Positions 1-5,477 of a stretch of DNA of 6,405 bases are shown piece after piece. The notes under the pieces were generated by a model that worked only from the letters and a program-made list of their open reading frames with translations, had not been told where the DNA came from and made no database searches. The position numbers and the translations under genes are program-made. The DNA lies in contig DASWVC010000220.1 of NCBI GenBank assembly GCA_036401335.1, positions 1-6,405 on the forward strand. The letters run 5' to 3'. Numbering within the stretch: position 1 is the first letter of the stretch; each line of letters begins with the position of its first letter. This DNA comes from DASWVC01 sp036401335. GTDB lineage: Bacteria > Verrucomicrobiota > Verrucomicrobiia > Chthoniobacterales > JAFAMB01.

Positions 1-621
1 ACGGTATTTCCGCTGCAGAAGCTGAACCCCTCCCGCCACAGCCCGGAGCGGTTCCTGCAGGTCGTGAGCGGCCAAGCAGGCAAACTGTTCCAAATCGGCA
101 TTAGAACGCGTTAACTCGTCGTCATGACGAATTAACTCGGCAAGCTTCTTTGTTAATACCCCCTGGCTCTCTTTGAGGCTGCGGATCTCCTGCAGGTATT
201 TTTCTTCCCGGTCGGATACCCGCGCATGCCGGCGAACCCGGGCAAGCAATTCCGTCCGGCTCGGCATTTTGACCAGGTAATCGTCCGCACCCGCTTCGAA
301 AGCAGCTTGTTTGATGGATGAATCCTCATTGGCCGAAAGCACAAGCACGGAGATGGCTTGGGTCAGCGGGTGGGCACGAAATGCCTTCAGCAGCTCGATG
401 CCATTCACACCGGGCATGTCAAGGTCCTGCAGGATCACCGTCGGTTTGATCCGGTGTACCGATTCCAGTGCTTGGAGCGGATCTTGCTCGTAATAGAAAA
501 AGATGGAGGAATCGACGGCAAGCATACGTCGCACGACCTGCGCCACAAGTGTCTGATCATCGATCAGAAGAAGGGTGGTCTTTGTCGGGACCCGCTCTGC
601 ATTTGGTAATTCGAAACTCAT
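1..621 (-). CDS. Receiver-histidine kinase hybrid, N-terminal part (cut by left edge)
   Basis: This encodes the first 207 residues of a two-component signalling protein and runs off the window. Residues ~15-135 form a CheY-type receiver: acidic pair D21-D22 (LLLIDDQ), phosphoacceptor D66 in LQDLDMPG, switch residue S96 in LVLSAN, and K118 in YLVKMPSR. The wording resembles receivers of WspR/PleD-type proteins more than classic KP-containing ones. Residues ~138-178 are charged and probably a coiled coil. They lead into a HisKA dimerisation segment, NADLEQFACLAAHDLQEPLR, typical of phytochrome-like kinases, with phospho-accepting H186. A HATPase_c domain should follow outside the window. There is no signal peptide or membrane segment, so it is probably cytoplasmic and receives phosphate or a partner signal through the N-terminal receiver. 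ATG 621 is chosen because the receiver begins shortly after it and no earlier ATG or GTG in frame was found in the ~90 bases upstream. No clear Shine-Dalgarno precedes it. The family call is strong; the input signal is unknown. Confidence 0.9.
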   Translation of the reverse strand, partial: MSFELPNAERVPTKTTLLLIDDQTLVAQVVRRMLAVDSSIFFYYEQDPLQALESVHRIKPTVILQDLDMPGVNGIELLKAFRAHPLTQAISVLVLSANEDSSIKQAAFEAGADDYLVKMPSRTELLARVRRHARVSDREEKYLQEIRSLKESQGVLTKKLAELIRHDDELTRSNADLEQFACLAAHDLQEPLRAVAGGVQLLQRKYR

Positions 622-676
622 CGGTCGACCACGGTGATGGCTCGGAGAGGGGGAGATTTTACGGGAGGATGGCCAC

Positions 677-689
677 CGCGAGGCTCGCG
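677..689. promoter_or_regulatory. Odd-centred palindrome upstream of kinase gene
   Basis: CGCGAG-G-CTCGCG is a perfect 6+1+6 inverted repeat, ending 56 bases upstream of the kinase start codon. The position and symmetry would suit a dimeric repressor or activator site. In a G+C-rich genome a short CG-rich palindrome can also arise by chance, and no regulator gene is nearby. Confidence 0.3.
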
Positions 690-783
690 TCAGGGCAGTG
701 GGAAGCGTGAAGTTCTTGCGTCCAGCGATTCATCCTCTTCTTGGAAGTATTCCCTTCTTAGAAAACGTTTCGGCCAGGCAATC

Positions 784-824
784 CCTTCCTTAAACGAAAA
801 AGCGAGCGCTACCCTTAAGGAAGG
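784..824. repeat. Perfect 10-bp inverted repeat with 21-nt spacer
   Basis: CCTTCCTTAA at 784-793 is matched perfectly by TTAAGGAAGG at 815-824. The 21-nt spacer itself contains AGCG-AG-CGCT (801-810), so the transcript could fold as a two-tier hairpin. There is no T-run after either arm, so an intrinsic terminator is unlikely. It lies about 165 bases upstream of the SWIB start and about 160 bases upstream of the kinase start, so it could be an operator pair or part of a leader RNA. Confidence 0.45.
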
Positions 825-989
825 CCCTTTCCGGCGCGTTGGGATGCCTCGAAGGCAGGCCGGCGGACGCCCACCTGCACGCCCTGAGCCAACTTCAGGT
901 CAACTGCAGAAAATACTAAATATGGCAAATACAGGAAATTACCCCTTAATCTAGTTGCTTTCTTCCTTTCCCGCCTTTAATCCGAGTTT

Positions 990-1247
990 ATGCCTAAAGA
1001 AAGCAAACCGAACAGCGCGTTCATGAAACCGGTCCAGCCGGATGCTGCTTTAGCCAAAATCGTCGGAGGGGCGCCGTTGCCACGGACGGAGCTCACGAAG
1101 AAAATCTGGGAATACATCAAACAGCACAAACTGCAGGAGAAAAAGACGATCAAGGCAGACACGGCGCTGGAAGGGGTCTTCAACGGAAAAAAAGAGGTCG
1201 ACATGTTCGAGTTAACCCGTTTGGTCAATACGCACTTGGTCAAGTGA
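990..1247 (+). CDS. Stand-alone SWIB/MDM2-domain protein
   Basis: This 85-residue protein is essentially one SWIB (BAF60b) domain. Matching features are the N-terminal lead AFMKPVQPDAALAKIVG, the PLPRTELTKKIWEYIKQHKL helix region (residues ~29-48), the ADTALEGVFNGKKEVDMFEL stretch, and the closing LVNTHLVK. In eukaryotes the domain is found in SWI/SNF subunits and MDM2. Small bacterial versions are frequent in Chlamydiae and Verrucomicrobia, where in some chlamydial proteins the domain is fused to topoisomerase I. The bacterial role is not well defined; a DNA- or nucleoid-associated protein-binding role is an inference. The abundant Lys residues fit nucleic-acid proximity. The start ATG 990 gives a full domain of normal length; its ribosome-binding site is weak. 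The next gene starts 52 bases downstream on the same strand, so co-transcription is possible. Confidence 0.92.
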   Translation: MPKESKPNSAFMKPVQPDAALAKIVGGAPLPRTELTKKIWEYIKQHKLQEKKTIKADTALEGVFNGKKEVDMFELTRLVNTHLVK

Positions 1248-1273
1248 GGGACGGACGCCGGCCTGTGGTGGCG

Positions 1274-1300
1274 CCGCGAGAAGTTCGCTTGATCTCGCGG
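1274..1300 (+). promoter_or_regulatory. Hairpin between SWIB and VTT genes, overlapping the VTT start
   Basis: CCGCGAGA at 1274-1281 pairs perfectly with TCTCGCGG at 1293-1300 around an 11-nt loop. The outer G1273/T1301 wobble and C1272/G1302 can extend the stem. The stem takes in the first GTG of the downstream membrane protein. There is no following T-run, so it is not a classical intrinsic terminator. It may limit read-through from the SWIB gene or hide the VTT start, or it may show that the true start is further downstream. Confidence 0.5.
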
Positions 1301-2028
1301 TGGACGTGGAACAAGTCTGGGGTGTGTCAAACCTCCGTCTAAAACTGATCGGTGCCGCTGCGCTGGCCGTGGTTCTCGCCTTTTGCGCTACACGCTTTCC
1401 TATCCTGCCCGCACTGAGTCAGTTCTGCGATCAGATTGCCGGTTTCGGCCTTCTTGGGGTGCTCTGCTTTGCCCTGCTTCTCGCGCTCGGCTCCCTCTGC
1501 CTTCTGCCGGCCAGCCCATTCATCATTGCGGCTTCGGCCGCATTCGGTTTTGCCTGGGGCCTGGCGGCCGGTGTAGCCGGGATTGCACTGGGCGCTTCAT
1601 GCGGTTTCCTGCTTTCACGGTGGTTTCTGCGCAAGGACGTATCTGCCCACCTGCGCAAAAATCCGACCTTCCAAAGCATTGACACGGCCATAGCCCGCGA
1701 AGGTTGGAAAATCATTGTTCTGCTCCGGCTCTGCCCCATCCCTTTCGGCTTGGCCAACTACCTTTACGGACTCACCGGCATCGACTATCGGCCCTACCTT
1801 TTTACGACTTTGTTGGGTGCCCTGCCTTCCACCCTCCTGTTCTGCCACCTCGGATCTGCCGGAAAGGCCGGTTTGCAGGCATTGGCCTCGGGAAAATCGG
1901 GCCACGACCCTGGCCAGGTGATCCTCCTGGGGCTGAGCGTGGTGGCCACGCTCGCCGTCATCGCCATTCTTCCACGGTTCGCCAAGCGGGCCATTGCCAA
2001 GCACGCCAAAGTTTCCATTCCGTCCTGA
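1300..2028 (+). CDS. VTT-domain (TVP38/TMEM64, DedA-like) membrane protein
   Basis: This 242-residue integral membrane protein belongs to the TVP38/TMEM64 (SNARE-associated Golgi, VTT) family. Hydrophobic segments are visible at residues ~15-31, 46-68, 70-100, 137-156, 165-186 and 206-224. The family core appears as the LPASPFIIAASAAFGFAWG re-entrant region, the Gly/Ala-rich stretch ending GFLLSRWFLRK, and LLRLCPIPFGLANYLYGLTG (139-160). VTT proteins are linked to lipid scrambling or transport across the membrane in characterised relatives; the substrate here is unknown. The C-terminus is basic (RFAKRAIAKHAK), probably cytoplasmic. The start is uncertain. GTG 1300 is the first candidate, but it sits in a hairpin and has no Shine-Dalgarno; GTG 1306 or GTG 1324 would lose only a few polar residues. 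It converges on the minus-strand metallo-hydrolase gene across a repeat-rich spacer. Confidence 0.88.
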   Translation: MDVEQVWGVSNLRLKLIGAAALAVVLAFCATRFPILPALSQFCDQIAGFGLLGVLCFALLLALGSLCLLPASPFIIAASAAFGFAWGLAAGVAGIALGASCGFLLSRWFLRKDVSAHLRKNPTFQSIDTAIAREGWKIIVLLRLCPIPFGLANYLYGLTGIDYRPYLFTTLLGALPSTLLFCHLGSAGKAGLQALASGKSGHDPGQVILLGLSVVATLAVIAILPRFAKRAIAKHAKVSIPS

Positions 2029-2066
2029 GGGCACTAAGCGCAGAAACTTTGGCTTCCTGACGGCGC

Positions 2067-2111
2067 GACGGTGCCCCTCCGGCAGGGGAACTTGTCCCTA
2101 AGCGCCCCGGG
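2067..2111 (+). repeat. Left terminal inverted repeat arm
   Basis: The arm begins GACG, contains the hairpin CCCCT-CCGGC-AGGGG at 2074-2088, and ends in AGCGCCCCGGG. It starts 38 bases after the VTT stop codon, so its hairpin could also help end that transcript, although no T-run follows. Confidence 0.6.
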
Positions 2112-2153
2112 AAAGAACGTGGCGGGGTGTCGGCGTGAAGAACGTGGGGGCCG

Positions 2154-2190
2154 CGCCGCCCGTGGTAGGGCGGCGAGTCCCTTCGCCGCC
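2154..2190. repeat. Three-arm hairpin set with two exclusive foldings
   Basis: CGCCGCCC (2154-2161) pairs perfectly with GGGCGGCG (2168-2175). The overlapping GGCGGCGA (2169-2176) pairs equally well with TCGCCGCC (2183-2190). Both loops are 6 nt. The middle arm can therefore pair left or right but not both. This could be slippage or duplication in a repeat, or a switch-like RNA fold. Confidence 0.5.
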
Positions 2191-2333
2191 GGGGTATGGG
2201 GGTGGAAACGCCGCGTCCGTCGCACCCGCCTGGCCGGGGTGGTTGCCCTTACCCACCGGCTTTCCGACGCCCGTCGGTCGCGGTGCTCAGAAGGCCTTTC
2301 CGCGAAGGCCGGCTTCACGGGAAGGGCGGGACG

Positions 2334-2351
2334 GGGGAGCGGTCGCTCCCC
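2334..2351. repeat. Tight GC-rich hairpin next to right terminal repeat
   Basis: GGGGAGCG-GT-CGCTCCCC is a perfect 8+2+8 inverted repeat; physically it would form a 7-bp stem with a GGTC loop. Its last three bases overlap the inner edge of the right terminal arm. On the minus strand it lies 44 bases beyond the metallo-hydrolase stop codon and could act as a transcript end, although no U-tract follows. Confidence 0.5.
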
Positions 2352-2391
2352 GGGGCGCTTGAGGACAAGCTCCCCTACCAGGGGCTGCGTC
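2349..2391 (-). repeat. Right terminal inverted repeat arm
   Basis: Read on the minus strand, this arm begins GACGCAGCCCCT, continues GGTAGGGGAGCTTGTCC, and ends in the same AGCGCCCCGGG block as the left arm. Its internal hairpin is CCCCT-ACC-AGGGG at 2372-2384. Its outer edge is only three bases from the stop codon of the metallo-hydrolase gene. Confidence 0.6.
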
Positions 2392-2394
2392 AGC

Positions 2395-3768
2395 TCAAAG
2401 GTCGTAAGCTTCGCCCGGCAGCGGAATGACCACCCGAGTCCCCGGCAACTCCCGGAGAATCTCCCGCTCAAACCAACTTACCGAGGAAGTATCGCCGTGG
2501 ACCATGACCACGGTTTTTGGCGTGGTCCGTTTGATGTAGGCAAGCAACTCCTCCCGCGGAGCGTGCGCACTGAAATCGAATTCCTGAACGTCGCAAGCGA
2601 CCCGTTGCTCGGGCAACTGTCCGTTCAGCTTCACCGCACCGTCTTGTCTGCTGGCTTTGAGCTTGCCGCCGGGCGAATCGGGGTCGGCGTACCCAACAAA
2701 AAAGATGGACTGTTTGGGATCCGGCAAAAATCGGGCTGCCAGCAGGTTGGACAAGGTTTTTTCCGACATCATGCCGCTCGAAAGCACGTACAGGTGCTGC
2801 TGGTGCACCCGGGTGGTTTCCACCTCGCGGCCGCTCAGGACGTACGGGGTCAGCGTCTCGAGGAGCTGCAATCCGACGTGCTGCCGGGTGGATGCAGTCG
2901 CAAGCTGGTCATGGATGGTGGTGACCTTCGTGCTGAGGCCGCCGATGTAAATGGGCGTGCGTTTTAGTAAACCGCGGGTCCGGTACTCGAAGAGCATGGT
3001 CAGAACTTCCTGGGTCTTGCCCAGAGCAAAGACGGGCACCAAGACCGAGCCGCCACGCTCAAAGGCTTGAAGAATCCCGTCTAGAAAACGTTCCTCCTCG
3101 CGGTGCCGGCTGAAGCCGGGCGCGAGCTCCCGGTCACCCCGCGTGCTTTCAATGATCAGCACATCGAGCGGCTCTTCTGGGAATTCCGCCTGGCGCATCA
3201 AGGTTTGGTCCAGGAAATTGACGTCGCCGGTGTAAAAAATTTTGCGGCCCTCGGATCGGAGCATGATGCCCGCCGAGCCCAGGATGTGCCCGGAGTGGTA
3301 CATCTCGAACGTCAAACCTGGTTCCGACTCCGGCACCCGTTCACCGTCGAGGTTCCACCATTGACGCAGCCCCACGTTCTGCCAGGCCTGCACCATTTCG
3401 TCCGTTTCGCGGTGCGTGAACAGCGGGTAGATGGCCAAGCCAAGCTCCTCGCGCTGGCGCAGCATCACGTTCACGGAGTTATGCAGCATTACCTCACTCA
3501 ACGCCGCCGTGGGGCTTGTCATGAACACCCGAGCTTGCGGTTGGCGCCGCATCAGGACGGGCAATGAGCCTACATGGTCCTGGTGGGCATGCGAAACCAG
3601 GATGGCGTCGACCTCGCGATCCGGAAGCAGGCGGTAATTCGGCAACGCTCCTTCGCCCTCGCCTTTTGGATGCAGCCCGGCGTCCAACACCAATTTTCTG
3701 CCTGCAAGTTCAACGTAGTACGAGTTCGCCCCGATCTCGGTCTTCCTCGTAAGATTGATAAAACGCAT
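2395..3768 (-). CDS. Beta-CASP metallo-beta-lactamase, CPSF73/RNase-like
   Basis: This 457-residue protein is a full-length MBL-fold hydrolase with a beta-CASP insert and C-terminal RNA-specificity region. Metal-binding motifs are complete: D29 (LDAG), H60-x-H62-x-D64-H65 in SHAHQDHVG, H161 in HSGHILGSAG, and D182 in YTGD. The beta-CASP motifs are also present: motif A with E207 (IESTRGD), motif B with H402 (FSAHA), and motif C with H424 (VHGD). The SSGMMSEK segment (330-337) is typical of the family. Such proteins are zinc-dependent ribonucleases or RNA-processing enzymes in characterised relatives; this one's target is unknown. There is no signal peptide, so it is cytoplasmic. ATG 3768 directly precedes the conserved first beta-strand (MRFINLTRKTEIGANSYYVE). 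No good Shine-Dalgarno is visible. It is divergent from the DUF1800 gene and appears to be a single-gene unit ending against the repeat element. Confidence 0.93.
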   Translation of the reverse strand: MRFINLTRKTEIGANSYYVELAGRKLVLDAGLHPKGEGEGALPNYRLLPDREVDAILVSHAHQDHVGSLPVLMRRQPQARVFMTSPTAALSEVMLHNSVNVMLRQREELGLAIYPLFTHRETDEMVQAWQNVGLRQWWNLDGERVPESEPGLTFEMYHSGHILGSAGIMLRSEGRKIFYTGDVNFLDQTLMRQAEFPEEPLDVLIIESTRGDRELAPGFSRHREEERFLDGILQAFERGGSVLVPVFALGKTQEVLTMLFEYRTRGLLKRTPIYIGGLSTKVTTIHDQLATASTRQHVGLQLLETLTPYVLSGREVETTRVHQQHLYVLSSGMMSEKTLSNLLAARFLPDPKQSIFFVGYADPDSPGGKLKASRQDGAVKLNGQLPEQRVACDVQEFDFSAHAPREELLAYIKRTTPKTVVMVHGDTSSVSWFEREILRELPGTRVVIPLPGEAYDL

Positions 3769-3942
3769 GTGCTGGCGCTGACGTGAATTCGCTGAAACCT
3801 CTTCCGGCCGGAAACGTCACTCACCACCAATTGACCACCCCGGCTTACCACCCGCGAATGCCTCAGCTTTTCATCGGTCCCGCGTCTGCCTGTGCAGCCG
3901 CCTCTCTGAACAGTTCCAGAAAATAAGTATTCCTCAAGGACC
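3769..3942. promoter_or_regulatory. Divergent promoter region, metallo-hydrolase versus DUF1800
   Basis: This 174-base spacer lies between two outward-reading start codons and must hold both promoters unless the genes are leaderless. TTGACC at 3831-3836 resembles a -35 box for the DUF1800 side, but the sequence 17 bases later (GCGAAT) is a poor -10. The stretch AAATAAGTATT at 3921-3931 is the only A+T-rich part. AAGGA at 3936-3940 is purine-rich but only 2 bases from the DUF1800 ATG, closer than a normal Shine-Dalgarno. Confidence 0.45.
3802..3813. promoter_or_regulatory. Perfect 12-bp palindrome, candidate operator
   Basis: TTCCGGCCGGAA is a perfect even palindrome centred about 40 bases upstream of the metallo-hydrolase start codon. 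It is flanked by TGACGT at 3779-3784 and its reverse complement ACGTCA at 3814-3819. The location would suit a repressor acting on the metallo-hydrolase promoter. No regulator is encoded beside it, so the ligand or protein cannot be guessed. Confidence 0.4.
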
Positions 3943-5469
3943 ATGTTAACCCCTTTACCCGCCTCCGCGTGGAACCGCAGTGCAGCCGCCCACCTCGCCT
4001 TGCGCGCCGGGTTCGGGGCGAACCCGGATGAAGTCGACCGGCTGGCCGGGGCTGGCCTGGAAAAAGCCGTGGAACAGTTTCTTTCTTCCGTCCCGGAGGA
4101 AACCCTTGCGCCGGTTTGGACAGACCCCCGCTCCTTTCTGGCGTGGCGTGAAAAAATCAGGCTGGCACAGGATCCGGTGGTAAAACGTGAGCTGGAACGG
4201 CAGAACCGCCAGGAAGGTGCCGCGCAGATGCGCGAACTCACCCTTTGGTGGCTGGAGCGGATGGCTGTCAGCCGGGCACCCCTCGCCGAAAAGGCGGCTT
4301 TGTTCTGGCACGGCCACTTCGCCACCAGCAACGACAAGGTGCATTCTCCGTATAAAATGTACCTGCAGAACGAGGCTTTTCGCCGCGGTGGACTTGGCGA
4401 TGCCCGCGAACTGACCAAGGCCGTCTCGCGCGACCCGGCCATGCTTGTCTGGCTCGACCTGAACGGTTCCCGCAAGGAGTATCCGAATGAGAATTTTGCG
4501 CGGGAGTTGCTGGAGCTTTTTACGCTGGGCGAAGGGCATTACACGGAGCAGGACGTCAAAGAAGCCGCCCGCGCGTTTACGGGTTACCGGGTCGAGCCTT
4601 CAACCCAGACGTTCCGATGCGCCCTGGTTCAGCAGGACGCAGGGTTGAAAACTTTTCTTGGCCAGACCGGAGCGTGGGACGGGGATCAGGTCATCGACAT
4701 TATCTTCGATCAACCCCGGTGCGCCCAATTCCTCGGCGTGAAGCTCTGGCGTTTTTTTGTTCTCGACGACGAACCCTCGCCTGCGTTAGCGGCAGCCCTC
4801 GGCCATGAACTGGGGCGGCACGGTTGCCAGCTGCGACCATTCTTGCGAACGGTTTTTTCCAGTGCAACATTTTACAGTCCGACGGTGCGCAGCCGCCAGA
4901 TCAAGAGCCCCGTGCAGTGGCTGGTCCAAACCTGCCGGACCCTGGGCGCGGAGGTCCCCCCGGCGTCCGTGCTGGAAAATGCGTTTCGGCGACTCGGGCA
5001 GACGCCGTTCTACCCTCCTAACGTGAAAGGTTGGGATGGCGGCAAGGCATGGATCAACACGGCTACCCTGAGTTTTCGCTACGCTTTTGGCCGTCAACTC
5101 GTTATGGGACGGACTCCCCCGCAAGCGCACCCGGCCGTGCCGGCGCCAGACGCTGCCATGGCTGGCGGAAGTCAAGGCCCCGTCATGGCCGGCCCCGACA
5201 TCCCGGCGGCCGCCCGTGCGGCCGTGCCCCCGGAGCAGAAAGCCATCTCGCCATTACCGTTGCAAAACCTGATCGACGAATCGGACCGGCGATCTCCCCG
5301 CCAATTGATAGCCAGGCTTTGCGACCTGATTTATGCGGGAAACCCACCCACCGGGCTTCCGGAACAATTCCTGCCGCTGATTTCGAGCAAACCGCTGCCG
5401 CTGAACGATCAAGCGGTCCGTGAACTCGTGGCGTTGATGCTGGAAACGCCCTATTACCAACTTTGTTGA
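3943..5469 (+). CDS. DUF1800 family protein
   Basis: This 508-residue protein of the DUF1800 family is about the usual length. Family landmarks in order: AAHLALRAGFGANPDEV (14-31), TLWWLERM (100-107), AALFWHGHFATS (118-129), PNENFARELLELFTLGEGHY (181-200), AARAFTGY (208-215), VKLWRFF (266-272), FYPPNVKGWDGGKAWINTAT (356-375), and a closing MLETPYYQL typical of the family end. Residues ~391-436 are a Pro/Ala-rich, probably disordered linker. No biochemical role is established for the family. There is no signal peptide or membrane segment in MLTPLPASAWNRSAAAHLAL. The gene is followed after 8 bases by a DUF1501 gene. This pairing is recurrent in bacteria and indicates a shared function. ATG 3943 is preceded by AAGGA at only 2 nt, so the start relies on the conserved N-terminus. 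Confidence 0.93.
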   Translation: MLTPLPASAWNRSAAAHLALRAGFGANPDEVDRLAGAGLEKAVEQFLSSVPEETLAPVWTDPRSFLAWREKIRLAQDPVVKRELERQNRQEGAAQMRELTLWWLERMAVSRAPLAEKAALFWHGHFATSNDKVHSPYKMYLQNEAFRRGGLGDARELTKAVSRDPAMLVWLDLNGSRKEYPNENFARELLELFTLGEGHYTEQDVKEAARAFTGYRVEPSTQTFRCALVQQDAGLKTFLGQTGAWDGDQVIDIIFDQPRCAQFLGVKLWRFFVLDDEPSPALAAALGHELGRHGCQLRPFLRTVFSSATFYSPTVRSRQIKSPVQWLVQTCRTLGAEVPPASVLENAFRRLGQTPFYPPNVKGWDGGKAWINTATLSFRYAFGRQLVMGRTPPQAHPAVPAPDAAMAGGSQGPVMAGPDIPAAARAAVPPEQKAISPLPLQNLIDESDRRSPRQLIARLCDLIYAGNPPTGLPEQFLPLISSKPLPLNDQAVRELVALMLETPYYQLC

Positions 5470-5477
5470 TCCACCCC

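Larger units (their letters stand above)
622..989. other. Divergent gene-free region between kinase and SWIB genes
   Basis: This 368-base spacer separates the minus-strand kinase start from the plus-strand SWIB start, so it should hold promoters for both. I see no convincing gene. The plus-frame open stretch at 634-954 is rich in Arg, Gly and Pro and has no recognisable domain. The segment ~905-955 is clearly more A+T-rich than the rest and is the likeliest place for the SWIB promoter, but I cannot name a good -35/-10 pair. Three inverted repeats are present: 677-689, 784-824, and a small TGCCT-CGA-AGGCA at 845-857. Confidence 0.6.
2067..2391. mobile_element. MITE/REP-doublet-like element with inverted terminal repeats
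   Basis: The spacer between the convergent VTT and metallo-hydrolase genes is bounded by two inverted copies of one sequence: left arm 2067-2111, right arm 2349-2391. Aligned by eye, 37 of 43 positions are identical, with one 2-nt gap. The best-kept block is CTTGTCC, three bases, then AGCGCCCCGGG. Each arm carries its own hairpin of CCCCT/AGGGG with different loop lengths (5 and 3 nt). The interior is very G+C-rich and full of hairpins: 2154-2190, CCGACG-CC-CGTCGG at 2264-2277, GGCCTT/AAGGCC at 2293-2310, and 2334-2351. A 10-bp direct repeat AAGAACGTGG occurs at 2113 and 2138. There is no transposase, no credible gene and no clear target-site duplication. A non-autonomous repeat element is the favoured reading; a structured RNA or bidirectional terminator is the alternative. 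Confidence 0.55.

Noticed and set aside
634..954. 106-residue plus-strand open frame in the kinase-SWIB spacer
   Set aside because: There is no recognisable domain, its composition is Arg/Gly/Pro-rich, and it passes through the inverted repeats. Divergent regulatory DNA explains it better.
2074..2088. Hairpin after the VTT gene as an intrinsic terminator
   Set aside because: No T-tract follows the stem, and the hairpin recurs in inverted form as part of the terminal repeat, so the repeat explanation is preferred.
2113..2147. Two copies of AAGAACGTGG 25 bases apart, considered as the start of a CRISPR-like or iteron array
   Set aside because: There are only two short copies with no third unit or regular spacing, so it is recorded only as a direct repeat within the element.
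2034..2471. 145-residue minus-strand open frame covering the repeat element
   Set aside because: It overlaps the end of the metallo-hydrolase gene in another frame, and the Arg/Pro-rich product is typical of translating GC-rich repeats.
2071..2967. 298-residue plus-strand open frame spanning the repeat element
   Set aside because: It runs antisense through the well-supported metallo-hydrolase gene, begins inside the inverted repeat arm and is Arg/Gly-rich with no domain. It is explained by GC-rich shadow coding.
3570..4475. 301-residue minus-strand open frame across the divergent spacer
   Set aside because: It overlaps both the metallo-hydrolase start and the DUF1800 N-terminus out of frame. 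The composition is Ser/Arg-rich with no motifs.
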